From positions 29,076,001-29,140,000 of the forward strand of contig NC_133024.1 of the NCBI RefSeq assembly GCF_048771995.1: a stretch of DNA of 64,000 bases, in the 5' to 3' direction. The notes under the pieces are model-generated. The model did no database searches. It had not been told where the DNA came from and worked only from the letters and a program-made list of their open reading frames with translations. Positions within the stretch are counted from its first letter, which is position 1. Every line of letters begins with the position of its first letter. This stretch comes from Taeniopygia guttata (taxonomy: Eukaryota > Chordata > Aves > Passeriformes > Estrildidae). Of this stretch, positions 36,218-48,400 are shown piece by piece. The translations under genes were made by a program, and so were the position numbers.

Positions 36218-36496
36218 TTTCCTCCCTATATTGGCTCTGCAAGGAGAAAAGGTAAAGCATGTAATTATTAATAGTTCCCAATAGATGGCTCCCAAAACAC
36301 AGAGGTGACAGCAATGCTGAGCACACAGATCAGATTAGTTTCAAGACTAGCAATTCTATCGTATCGTATAAGTTGATAAAAATGCTTTTTTTTTTTAATA
36401 TGGAAAAATTATTTTGTTTCATCACACTTTGGTCAGATCTGTAGTTATCTCAACCCTTCGTGCCCCACACTAGCACAAAAAAAAGAATCATTATGC
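36218..36496 (-). repeat. ERV 5' leader fragment (copy 1)
   Basis: In minus orientation it follows directly after the LTR at 36497-37024. It shares with 58783-59205 the stretches GTGTGGGGCACGAAGG (the second copy reads GTGTGGCGCAAAAAG), CAGATCTGAC, GGGAGCCATCTATTGGGAAC and CTTTTCTCCTTGCAGAGCC. It has a shorter middle than copy 2. It is an internal, non-coding 5' region of an ERV, and nothing of gag is seen. Confidence 0.75.
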
Positions 36497-37024
36497 TTTA
36501 ACCCCAGCCAGCAACTAGGTACAGTGCAGCTGCTCACTCACTCCCTCACTTCCAATCCTGCAGCTGGACAGGGAGAAGAATCAGAAAAAAAGAAAAACCA
36601 AATACCTTTGTGGCTTGAGATAAGAACTATTTAATTCTTAAGAAAACAGTATAATAATAACATAAAAGAAAACACCAGAAAAACAAAGGTCAGTTGCTTA
36701 CCACCTGCTAAGCAATGCTCAGCCTGTCTCTGGGCAGTGATTAGTTCTGTCTGCCCAACTCCTTCCAGTTTACATTCTGTGGTGTGGAATATCCTGTTGG
36801 CCAGTTAGTGTCAGTTCTCCCAGCTATCTACCCCACAGCTTCATGTTAACCTTCTTGCTGGTAGAGCATGGAAAGCTGAAATGTCCTTGATGTGGAGTAA
36901 GCACTACATAGGAACGACCAAAGCATCAGGGTGTTATCAATATTATTCTCACATTAAAAACATAGTGCTGTACCAACTACGAAGAAGAAAGCTAACTTTA
37001 TGCCAGGCAAAATAAGAACAGTCA
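36497..37024 (-). repeat. ERV LTR (copy 1, minus orientation)
   Basis: The plus strand begins TTAACCCCAGCCAGCAACTA and runs through GGTTTAAT-like, GGTCAGTTGCTTACCACC, GGAATATCCTGTTGGCCAG and TTATCAATATTATTCTCACA to GCCAGGCAAAATAAGAACAG. That order is characteristic of a common passerine ERV LTR in reverse. Length is about 528 bp. The family name (TguLTR5-like) is my recollection. Confidence 0.85.
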
Positions 37025-38630
37025 CTTCCTCCATCTCCTCCTTCATCTTCTCCTAATCTTCCAACATTTTCTTCCATTGCCTCCTCCTTCCTTTCTGCTG
37101 CCCCCTTTCTTCCACTTCCTTATTCTATTCTACCTCTTCTGTCTCCTCCTCCTTTTCTTCTTACACCACCTTCTTCTACCACTTTCATCCTCTGCTTTCT
37201 TCTGTGGCCTTCTCCTCACTCTGCCTTGTTCCATTGCCTCCTGCTCTTTTTCCAGCACCTTCTTCCATCAAGTCTTCCATCTGGTTTTTTGCTGCCTTCT
37301 TCTGAGACTTTATTCCACCACCTTCTCCATTCCTTCTGCCTTCTTTTTCTCTGCCATCTTCTTTTGTCACCTGTACCATCACATCCTCCTTCCACCATGT
37401 TTTTCTGGTGTCTTCTTCCATCACTTACCTCACCACATTCTTCATCACTTTCTTCATTCCTAATTCTAGCACCTTCTTCCATTGCCTTCTTTCACATCCT
37501 CCTTTTCTTCTTCCATCACACACTTCTGCTGAATTCTGCTGCATTCTATCTGCCCTCTCTTCCTTCACTGCCTTTTTCCACCGCTGCCATTGCCTCCCTC
37601 TTTATTTCTTCTGCCACCTTTTTCCTTCACCACCTTTGCTGTCTCTTGCTTCTTCTTCCATCACCTTCTTCACCATTGTCTCCCCAGTTGTTTCTTCCTT
37701 CTTTACTTTCACAGCCTCCTCCTCCCCCTCCTTCACTGTCTTCTTCCATAGCCTCCTTTTTCTCTTCTTCCAATGTCTTCTGCCTTCCGTCATTGCCTTG
37801 TCTGTAGCCTTCTCCTTCTCTTCTTGCAATATTTTTTCTTTGCCTCCTCCATTTCCTTCTTCTTTATTCTGTGGCTTTCTTCCTCTGCCTTTTTTTTTGT
37901 TTCCTCCACCATTGCCGCCTCCTTCTATTTTTCTGCCTGCTTCTGTTGCCTTCATCTGCCACAGCCACCTTCCAACGCAAGTGCCTTCCTTCTGCCACCT
38001 CCACCTTCTGTCTTCTTCCACCACCATTTTTTGATGCCTCCTTCCACCGCTGCTGCCTTCATGCACCGCCTGTCTCTGCTGTCTTCCTCCACTGCTTTCT
38101 GCTACCACCAGCTCCTGTCAGTGCAGTCTGCTGTCACATTTCATCACTGCCTCCTGTTGCTGCCTTCTGCCACCTCCCACTGCTGCCACCTTCCACCACT
38201 GAATTAATCAGCCACTGCCTCCATATTCCTGAAGCTGCCTCCTGTCTCACTGCCTTTACCACTGTATTTCACCACCACACCATTCCATGACTTCCACCCT
38301 TTAGCCACTGTATATCTCCACCTTTGGCCTCTGTCACCTTCCACTCCCGCCACCTTCTCTTATTCAGCACCTTCTTCCAGCTTCTTCTGTCACCTACTCT
38401 GTCATCTCATTCACCATCTTCTTCTCTTCCACCACCTTCTTCTGCTTCCTTTCCTACATCCCTTCCTCTGTCACCTCCTCCTTATCTGCTTCTGCTGCAG
38501 CCCTTTGCAACTTCTTTTGTCACCTTCTCCATTGCTTCCTCCTTCTTCTCTATGGCCTTCTGCTGCCCACTGCCACTCCTTGCTTCTGCCAGCTCTTCCA
38601 CAATTTCTTCCTTTTCTTCTGCATTTCCAA
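37025..38630 (+). repeat. Degenerate pyrimidine-rich tandem tract (1.6 kb)
   Basis: The plus strand is overwhelmingly C and T, built of degenerate CCTTCTTCCACCAC-like units of roughly 12-24 bases. Overlapping open frames rich in Ser, Pro, Phe and Leu on plus, or Glu, Lys and Gly on minus, are by-products. It starts where the minus-oriented LTR ends. Such homopurine/homopyrimidine DNA can form triplex (H-DNA) structures. Confidence 0.85.
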
Positions 38631-39110
38631 GACATCCTAATGAAACTGTAATTGGCAAACCCAATAATAGTAACTGTAGTTGTTAATGACTGTATAGGAA
38701 TGTCTGTATTGGCTCATTGGCAAATTATTATATTGGAAAGCTTATAATTTTAATTATACCTGTGAGAGAAGTATTACATTTTAACAAGATAAAGAAAATA
38801 GATTTTTTGCCTAGAATATTGCTCAGTGATACACGTCTTAACTCTGCCTCTGACAGTATTCTTGTACTATTCCACTAATCCTTGAGTAAATAATATTACC
38901 TCTCAATCTATTTATCTTCCTGCCTTTTTTGTGTGTCTTAGCTATACATAATGGAGATCTTAAGACAGTGACACTTTACATTAGTTATTTTAACTTTGCT
39001 CATCATGAAAGAAATACAATGGGATGTTTATAGCAAAAATTAGTATTGAAGTGTCCTATCCAGTTTAAATGCCTTATGCTTCTTGTTCTTTGACAATCAA
39101 GAGATGATTT
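38631..39110. other. AT-rich non-coding interval
   Basis: Nothing recognised on either strand. Confidence 0.5.
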
Positions 39111-39640
39111 CATAGAATCACAGGATTTTTTTTTTTTGCCTGAAGGAACATCCACAGGGTGGAGGTCTGTGGTCCAACATCCAACTTAAAGAAATTCCAG
39201 TTTGTAACCTAGAAGAAGTTGCTTAGGGACTTACCCATCTGAGAACTGGAAACCTCCAAGAAGGGAGATTCTACAATCTTTCTGGGGATTCTCTGTTCTG
39301 GCACAGTAGGACCCTCAAGGGCAAATTCTTCTCTTTTTGTTCCTGCAACCCATAAACATTCCAACTTGTCATTATGGCATGCACTGTCTCTATTTCCCTA
39401 CAGCTGCCTTTTTTGGTTGTGAAGGGTTGGAATTACACCTCCCCTAGACCCACCTGCCCTTAGCTTTCTTCTCTCCAAGCCAAAGAATAGCAAGTCTTTT
39501 GTTTTTTTCTTGTATGTCATGTGCCACCTAATCATCTAGGACACTAATCAACTTGTTGGCCATCTGCTGGAAATTCTCAGGTATTTAACACTACTTTTGC
39601 ATGGAGTGGAAGGTGTGAACAAAACTGGCCTTTATTCAGC
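39111..39640 (-). repeat. Old CR1 LINE 3' fragment
   Basis: Begins CATAGAATCACAGGATTT and later has TTGTATGTCATGTGCCACCTAATCATC and CATCTGCTGGAAATT, matching the reverse complement of CR1 3' ends. Strongly diverged, so the right end is approximate. Confidence 0.65.
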
Positions 39641-40455
39641 CCTTTACAATAGTCAGCTCTCCAAAAGGAGCAGAAGGGGTTTGTCATCAGTCAGCAACAC
39701 AGATAATGCAGAAAATGGACAAAAATGCTTTTTGCTAATGACATAGTAGATGTATTATTGACCTAGCAATGATAAAGAGTCCATCTTGCCCTTAATTATC
39801 GAAGGGAAAAATAATTTTTTCACTAGTTTTACATGTTGCAAAAGAAATTTGAGTAATTTTTTCCTAGCCTAGGAAGGTAATTTTCCTAGCCTAGGAAGTA
39901 AGAGTAATTTTGCATATTTCCCAGAAATTTAAATTGTTGTAGAGTGTCAGTGTCCTGGAACACGAGATGTTTTTATCTACAAATAATAATTATAGCATCT
40001 TAGCAGACTAGATTATTTCTGTAGTGTGTACTTGTTTACCAGTAACATTGGTATTTGAAATGCATAAGAGAATGGGCAGGTCCAAGTCCCAGTTCTTTGA
40101 CAGTTGTGCAATCATTTTCATTAGCCAATACGAGTCAAGTAATTTACTAGAGTCTGTTGTTACTGTTGCTCACATAAAAAATGAAATGCTTTCCATGAAA
40201 TGCATATCAAGTAACAAGTTGAGGAGATTTTCATTGAATCGCATTGTGTTGATTTAAAAATCCATCCTCTTGGATGCACCAGCATCTGAATTGGGAGGAG
40301 CACATATGCATTTTCCCTGCAGGCGCTTCAGGGGAACCTCTGTCTCTGAAGGATAATGCCAGTAAGCCACCAACTTACTTAGGGCAAGTGAAAACTAGAG
40401 CTTTCAAAAAATGGAAATATGGTTCTTGACTGAAATCAAGAACCAGATCAATTCC
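39641..40455. other. Non-coding interval
   Basis: Nothing recognised. A 16-base duplication (TTTTCCTAGCCTAGGAAG) occurs near 39860-39900. Confidence 0.45.
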
Positions 40456-40466
40456 AGTGAAGCACA

Positions 40467-40580
40467 GCACAGAATCATAGAATTACAGAATCATACAATC
40501 ACAGAATGTTATGTGATTGGAATGGATCTTAAAGACCATGTTGTCCCAAGCCTTTTCATCCCCCACCATATCTCTGGGTC
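40467..40580 (-). repeat. Short CR1 LINE 3' end
   Basis: AGAATCATAGAATTACAGAATC, then GGAATGGATCTTAAAGACCATGTTGTCCCAA: the standard CR1 3' terminus in reverse, truncated. Confidence 0.7.
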
Positions 40581-41689
40581 ACTAGTTTAGCACTTTATTT
40601 CTCATGCTACTCAGCTACACAGCTTCTTCTCATCCCTCCTCATTAGCCACTTGTCTTCCTTTAGAGCAGGAAATGAATGTGGTATTGAAATGTTCTGGGT
40701 TTCAGTAAAATTTAATAGTGAAACTTAAAGGGTGTTGTGGACCTTGCACTTAACATTGGTATCTCAGTTCCAGCAAAGCGGTAACATGTCATTTTACAGT
40801 TGTAGAGATAGAGGGGACTCTTCAAATGCAGCTGATCATTTATTATAGTGTATAAATCTGCAGAGATGTTAGGAAGACTTCCAGCAGGACACATTTCCTA
40901 AGTTTTTAATTAGTTCAGAAAACTATTCTGGCTTTGTAAGGCCTTTTCACTATTTTCTTCCTCCTGCCCAAATGTTTTATTAACTTTCTAAGGACTATGA
41001 ATTGAAACGCAGATAATTGCTTTCTACTTACTATATATTATAAAGGTGTTACTAGTATGACACGCAAGAAAATTCTCCCAGAAGTAAGGCTAATCAAGAG
41101 CAGAATTCTCACTTTAAAGATTACCAATATCACAAAGTCTGGAGTCAGCCAGGCTTCCCCAGCAAGAGTTCTGTCTTGTCAGAGAGATCTCATGCAATGA
41201 AGCTCTCGCAAAGAGGTTCATTTTGAGTAAGCAATTAGTTATTTTATACCTTTTTGGTGTAGATACATAGGTAGGCATAGGGCATCAGTGCCTGGAAGAA
41301 TTGTTGTTGACTCCTTTTTTTCTGCAAGTCAGTTCTTTATCACAGTTTCTTTGTCCTGCACCCACCAGTTTGTTTGTTGTTTTTTCTGGGAGTTTTTTTT
41401 TGTTTTGTTTGTTTATTTTGTTTTGTTTTGGGGTTTGTTTCGGTTTGGTTTAGATTTGGATTTTTGTTGGTTTTTTTTTTTTCTGAGAGGAACACGCTCT
41501 TATTTATAAGACTGTTCCCAAGAGAACTGTCACTACAGAAGACATGTTTGTCAGTGAAATAGATGATTATTTACTAAAATACTCTTTGCTATGGAGAACT
41601 TTTGTTATTGTTACCTATCATTCTTCACTGCAGTGGCTGAAAATGATGATTGGTGCCATCCATCTCTTGTACAGCACAAGTTAACATTT
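40581..41689. other. Non-coding interval with T/G-rich stretch
   Basis: No gene. Bases 41388-41482 are a T/G-rich low-complexity run of TTTTG and GTTT units. Confidence 0.55.
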
Positions 41690-41848
41690 TCAAAAATGAG
41701 TTGGGCAGATGGACAGAGTGCACCCTCAGCAATTTTGCAGATGATATAAAACTATGAGGACTGATTGATACACCTGTTGAGAGAAAGGGAACATCCTGTA
41801 CATGGGAAAGAATAACCTCGTGTACCAAAGATGGAAAGCAACTTTGCA

Positions 41849-41879
<31 letters not shown>

Positions 41880-42455
41880 GTAGGAGTCCTCAAGGAAAGG
41901 TTGAAGATGAGTCAGCAACATGCCCTTGCAGCAAATAAATCCAACAGCGTTTCTGACTTTACTAAGGAAAGTACTCCCAGGTCAAGAAAGTCATTTCCCT
42001 TGTTATGCACCAGCAAGATCACATCTGAGATATGTATTCAGTTCTGGACTCCCCAGCACAAGAATTATAGGGACATGCTGGAGCAAGTCCAGCAAAAGGC
42101 CACTAAGATCATGAAGGGGTTGGAGCACCTTTCATATGAGGAGAGGCTGAGAGATCTGGGATTATTTAGCCTTAAAAAAGAAGTTTCAGGAAGAACCTTA
42201 TTGATTCTCAGTTGTGTAAGAGACATAAATTCAATGAATTCAGAAAATTCTGTTTAAAAAGAACTCTTCTCATTTTTTACTGTAAGGGTAGTCTAACCTG
42301 ATATGGATATTGAATATCTCTGGAGATGTTTCAAACCTGATTAAATACTGAGCAAGCTCCTCTAGCTGACTACTATTCAAGAGCAGAGGTCAGCCTAGAT
42401 AATCTCCAGAGATTTCTTCCAACCTCAAGATATTCACCATGATTCCATAAATGGA
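41690..42455 (+). repeat. CR1 LINE fragment with ORF2 remnant
   Basis: The plus-strand frame at about 42045-42180 reads DMLEQVQQKATKIMKGLEHL followed by YEERLRDLGLFSLKK, the diagnostic C-terminal end of the CR1 reverse transcriptase. An earlier piece has ILQMI-type sequence from a FADD region near 41730. A 27-base A-run (41849-41875) interrupts it. The 3' end has the CTTCCAACCTCAAGATATTC terminus. Dead. Confidence 0.88.
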
Positions 42456-45400
42456 ATCTCAAAGCCAAAGAGTCTTAAATATTCTTTTAATTTTTGAGAT
42501 GTTTGCATAAATTAATTATAATTTCTAAATTGACTCTCACACACACAGAAAAGAGGAAGATATGTTTTTCTGTACCAAATAAGTTGACTCTTTGTATCTG
42601 CACTACATTTCAACTTTCCTTTTGGAGGTTGCTGTTATGCTGCCTGCAGTGCACTGAATTAAGATACATATTAAAAACAATAAAATTGTTCCATTAAACT
42701 GTATAGGTTTATGATTGAGGTCCTGCTTTCCTAGCACTCTTAATAAATTGGAAGAAGCAAATCCTAGTCCTAGTCTCATAGGAATAGTTCTATTACCTGC
42801 TGAAACTACCAGGAATTTATATTCCATTTACTGACTTTAAAGTCAACTAGGAGAGATTTTATGTGCCATTTTAGCTGCAAGAGTGTCATTTCTGTCACCA
42901 TTAGTCCTATAAAAAATTACATAGACCACTGCAAAGTAAAAACTTCACTTATCTTTGACCCTATAGACATACAAGCTATCCTCAAATTTTGGATATGCCT
43001 ATCCCAGCCCAGACTACTTCACGTGATAGGTCCCCCTCAAATCCTAATGCTAATTTGCTTCTTCCTTTCTCTTGAAGAAGCTAAATGGAAGAGACTGCTA
43101 AGTACATAATGGGTCCTTCTGAAATGTCTAAGCTTGTTCAAATTAAATGCTTTAAAAGAAACAACCTGTTATACAAATCCCACTTAACAACCATTAAAGC
43201 TAAATTAATTCTAAGCAGGAAGAAGAATTATCCTGTGGACCACCATTAATTCACTAAGCAGCTCTCTCTTTCTTCATCTCTCTGTTTCTCTCCTGCATTT
43301 TTTTCCTCTTTAATCTTGTCAAAATGCCTGAGGAAAATAAAAACAGTTTAAAGTGTTTGTAGTTCCTACAGAGAACAGAGCTGTGAAGAATTCATCTCAC
43401 TACTTCCTGAAGCTAATGTGTAGGAAACCAGGATGGGTTTGAAGGAGAGATTCTGTGGGAACAGATATGAAAATCCTAGCTCAACCATTCTGATTCTTGC
43501 TACTCCCTATTTTTTTCACTGTCTCTTCAAAAAGTCTCTTTGGGCAGTTCACTCTTGAGCTGCTGCATTAAAAGAGTCACTCAACATAAAATTCTTTTAG
43601 TTGTGGAGGCAAAGCGAGCAAGGTAAGTGTTTGGCATGGGCTTCCAGAGTCTGGAATGCTACCAGTAAGCACTGCACAGTTGACAGCTTTATGATGATAT
43701 AATTGCTAAATGATAATGGCTTCAACAGCTGTGTCACACACCAAATGTTTTACACAATCTTATTCAGGTCATATTTATCCTAGTCCACACAGTTCCAAGC
43801 CCCAAAGTCTGTTCATGAGATTATTTCAAGCTCCATGACTTGGTTAACAGGAGCACAGTGAAGGTTGTTCATTAGACCTAATTGATTAAGGGACTAGAGC
43901 TCCTCTGCATCAACAGATCTTACTGAAAAGTAAATCCTTCCTCTCTGGGATGCATCTCATGATCTGCACCCCACATAAGGAGAGTATCCCATTCACAAAG
44001 TCTGGTGCATACATAGTCTTACAGACACAGACTATTGTTAGCTCTGCTATGAATTTTACTGAAAAAAACATTGACACAGTTTTTGACATTTTCCCCTGTC
44101 CTCCAAAGGACAGTATATTTTTTTAAAATAAGACCACAGTTTTAATTCAATGCAATTTCAGTCTTCAGGATAGGAGTAATCTTAAGGTATAAAAGCTGTA
44201 TCAGCCCTAGCATGCATCCTGTGTTGCAAGGCTACTACTTAGAGCTAGTCCATATTCTCTACAGGTAAGTTGTAGGTAACTCTTAAAAGTCAGACAAAGA
44301 AGATACAGAAAGACAATGCTTTGACTCAAGCTGTTTGTGAAGGAGAAAACACTTCCATTTGCAATTCTGCAAGTGCAGGTCAGTTAACAGTGGAATCAAG
44401 CTTGAGGGTGTTTATTATTCCTATCTCACTCTTTTGCTGTATTAAGAGCTAGTGCTCATGGGACTTGGAAATATTATTCTTATTGGACAGCGCAATTCTT
44501 TACAGCTCTGTATTGATTTCAAGGTTCTATAATTGGGTTTATATGGTATTGTAACCCAACACATCAGGCAGAACTTCTGTTATTTGAGGTCCATAGGAAG
44601 TCACTGTCAGGAAGATGATACTTTAATCAGTTTGACCAACACATTAATATCTTCGGAATAAAAATACTCTCTGGATCACATCCTGTGATTTCAGAGCTCT
44701 TTTTTATTTGGGTTGCTCTCAGTGTTTGGGCTTTCACTTGATGTTATTCTAGCCTTTTTTAAACTAAGTGTGATAATTATTAAATATTTTATTGTGCAGC
44801 ATACTGCAGCTTTAGGGCATACTGAAGGGCACTGCTATGATGTTTTATTGCAGTTGACAATGAATGTAGTAATATCTTGGTGTGCTTGTCTCTGGAGTGT
44901 TCCCTTTACATTCTATTACCCTACTTATTTCCCCATTCCTGGATGCTAAAATGGATCTCTTTGTAACTATAAACAAAACAAAATTTGAATCATGTGAGTG
45001 ATTCTGGATGCTCTCTGAGGAGGATGGTGTTTTACTGAAACACAAACTCACGTGGACTTCCTGCACAGCTGGATATAAGTGGTCAAAAATTATCTTGGCT
45101 TGCCAGTACTCTTGGCAGGACATGAAACAAAATCTGTTCCCAAAGCCATTTATACATGTTAACATAGGACTGAGCCTGATCACAGAAACTCTTAATCTCA
45201 AGGCTGCAAAAACCTTTTCATCCAGAGGCAGTCCATGGCAAGACAAAACTTAAAGCCATTTAATTAAGAAAAGTTTGTCTTGCTATTAAATCTTTATTTT
45301 AAAGCAACTTATTTTGCACAATTGTATTTCCACCTCTCCCAGTAAAATGTATCAGCATGGCAAAGTGCATGGCCAATGACTTTTTTGATGGAGCTTACCA

Positions 45401-48400
45401 CTTAGCCCCACAGCTTTTTATTAGTAGTCACAGGTAGAGCATGCATTGTCCTGCATTCATAGCATGCATTTTATACTTGTCAAACTCAGAGCAGAAATTG
45501 GACAAGTAAACAGAGTTCTTTACTGTAACTACTGCATATTATCCAGCTTTTGTCAGTGGTCAGTTCATGCTATGTCCTTTATATGCTCGTACCGAATATT
45601 AACAAATATTCTTTAAGAACAGCTTTCCTTTCTCTTTTCTCAGTTTTCTGCTAGTTTTTTACTGCATTTCATTTTTCTCTTTCTCAGAACAAGGTCTTTG
45701 ATCTTTCACATGGTGACTCAATGACTCACTGAGATTTTAAACAAGATGGACTCAGAGAACTCACAGAAATCTGAGACTTATGAAACTATTCATAGGTACT
45801 GAATTATACTATTAAGCCATTAGAAATGTTTGCTGCAAGCTAGCCCCAGAGAGCAATAAGTTCAAGAACCCAAGAAAATCTTTTATTTGCCTTTGGCTCA
45901 GTTAGCGATCTGAAAGCCATTAAATCTTACAGCCGTGTCACACATGTGCTCTGTGTACCTTCTGAATTGTCTGACTGACAGAGACAACTAAAACAGGGCT
46001 AAAGATCTTGGAAGTGAACATCAAATAAGATTTATATTTATCTTGTCATTGATGTTACTAAAGAATCATTCTTTTGATGCTGTTGATTTCCAATACAAAT
46101 GGAGAATTTGGCTTCCCCTAGACAAATATAGAAGAGAAGCTGACTTGGACCAAATAGCAGCAAAATCAAAGCTGCTGTATGTTGGCTCAGTTTTTCAGAG
46201 ATCAGGTATGACTGATATCTTTTTCAGGCCTCAAATGAGAAGTTTTCATAGATTTCCCCAGTTACAGAAGGTATTTTTTCACAAGCCCACACCAATTTAA
46301 AAAGAAGTAATAATAATAATCACTTTAATTTGGAAAACATTATAATAATATAATAAATATGATAAAACAATATAATAAAATATAATAAAACAACCTATTA
46401 TGTCTCTCAGTCAGACATCTCTGGCAAGAGAATCTGACAGTCAGACAGATTGGATTATCGAGTCTCTTCCCTTGGCTGACTATACTGTTCTTAGTTCAGG
46501 TAAGCAGTCTGGTGAGGCTGATGTTAATGCCAGTGCAGAACACAAACATTGATAGTGAATGAAGAATTTCTTTCCATGTTTCATTATTTTTAAAGCATGA
46601 AAAGATTACAAAGACAATATTCATGTTTACAAAAACGGATCACATTCTTCAGAGCCGATGTACTTACACATTTACATACCTGCTCACAGGTATGTAACTG
46701 TGCACAGCTGCAGCTCTTCTAGGGAGCTGTCAGAGACATCGTGTCTCAGGAAACAAAATTTGGCTCTGCCAAGGCACAAGATTTGCAGCCAACAGTGACC
46801 AGCAGAAACAGACTTTAACTATGAAGAACAACAAAAAAAACCACTCCATAAACCCCAACCTACTAAAACACCCCAAACCACCAAACGAAAACATAAAGAG
46901 TTACAGGATTTCTAATTTTGTTTCTTTGATAAGCAGTGGCTTTGATTAACACGTGGAGGGTTTAAGAATCAGAACTACAAAAGAGTTAAAAACCCACGTG
47001 TTTCTAGACGAAAGTTGTCTTTAATCCAGGATGAGAGAAAAGTTGCAGGACAACTAGTAACTTTCCCTTTGAGAAAGTAATTTTGTAGCTGTTTCATCTG
47101 AGGCTTCTTGCATCTCCTTCTTAGCACCAGGTACTGGCCTTAGGGTCAGTCTATTACTTCTGTGTTATCCTTAGCATGTGATGAACTCTTTCTGGTTGGC
47201 TGTAGGTTTGAAAAGAAGTGGAAGAAACATGCATTTACGTCCTTGACCATCCTAATTACAGCAAAAATATACTGTCTGTACTGACACCTTAAGTGTCAAA
47301 GTATGAGTTAAAGAAAAATAAAGGCCAAGCATATTTTGCTGCAAAATTGCATTTATTCTTGCTGCATTTAGATGGATATCCTATGTTCAGTTTGCAGTGA
47401 AGGAACATGAAAACCATCATGTTCTGCTTTAGATCCATTAACCTAGGGGATGTTTAGGAAACACCTGTACTTTGATCCTCTTCAAAGCTCCAGACATCAC
47501 TGCTAGGAACATTTTATGACTTCCAGAACTCCGTGCTCTCTAGCATTGGCAGTTTGCAATTGCCTGGCCACATGAGATTAAAGGGATTCATCAGAAACAA
47601 AAGAATCATTTGGTGCCTTAGGTTTTCTTGCCAACTGAAACAGAGAGACCTCACTTAAAATTAATTTTAAGCACATCACTAATGGGATATTCTCCTGGTA
47701 GCTTCAATATTTGTTTTCTTAATAGCTACTTTCAGGAGCCAAGAGAACTATCATACTTCTTGTGCAGGGTTGTGCATTGAGGAGATTGTGCCCCCATGTC
47801 TTTGGCAAAGTATGTTTCCCCATGTGTATTGATGTAGCTCTTTATTCCATGCTGCTGCTTCCTTCATTGAGGATGGTATGACTAAAAAGGAAAATTTGAT
47901 AACAGCTGTTTACTCCCTCTAATCCCTGCAGCATATCAACTAGACAGAAAGTGCTATGTTACTGATTCCCACACTCCCCTTGTGCTATACTTCAGAAGAA
48001 TCAGAAAAGAATAGTACTGTATCCCCACACTCCCCTTTCTTTTTGTTTGGTAGCATTTTCCAGCCTCAACAGAGTAAAAGAGGGGTGCACAGCAAGCAGG
48101 ATGATTTTTGCCACAAGCTCATCTGAAAAAGTCTAAGAAGTTCCCAAGCTTAATTTTTTGCCTTGCCTGATTGCTCTTTATAGCTCAGCAGAAACCAGAA
48201 GCCAGCCCTAACTTCCAAGACCTGGGGGCTGACTATTACCTTTTATGCTTGGGCAATTCCTAATCAGGGCAGAGTGAGGTGCAAAGAGACTGGGGATCAC
48301 AGAAAGCATTTTAATGAAACGTTGAAGCCATGACAAAATACTGGCATTGATAAAATTCAGTTTGCAGCAATGGGTTCCAGAAAGAATCAAAAGCAAGGGA

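Noticed and set aside
35465-36326. Long Lys/Gly/Arg- or Ser/Phe/Leu-Pro-rich open frames on both strands
   Set aside because: Pure translation of the tetranucleotide array. No start context, splice sites or non-repetitive domain.
37077-38686. Several overlapping frames of 120-208 codons
   Set aside because: All three frames stay open because the strand is nearly stop-free pyrimidine repeat. Composition is extreme and no domain is present.
44845-45246. 133-codon minus-strand frame
   Set aside because: No motif, signal, splice context or second copy. A frame of this length can arise by chance in 64 kb.
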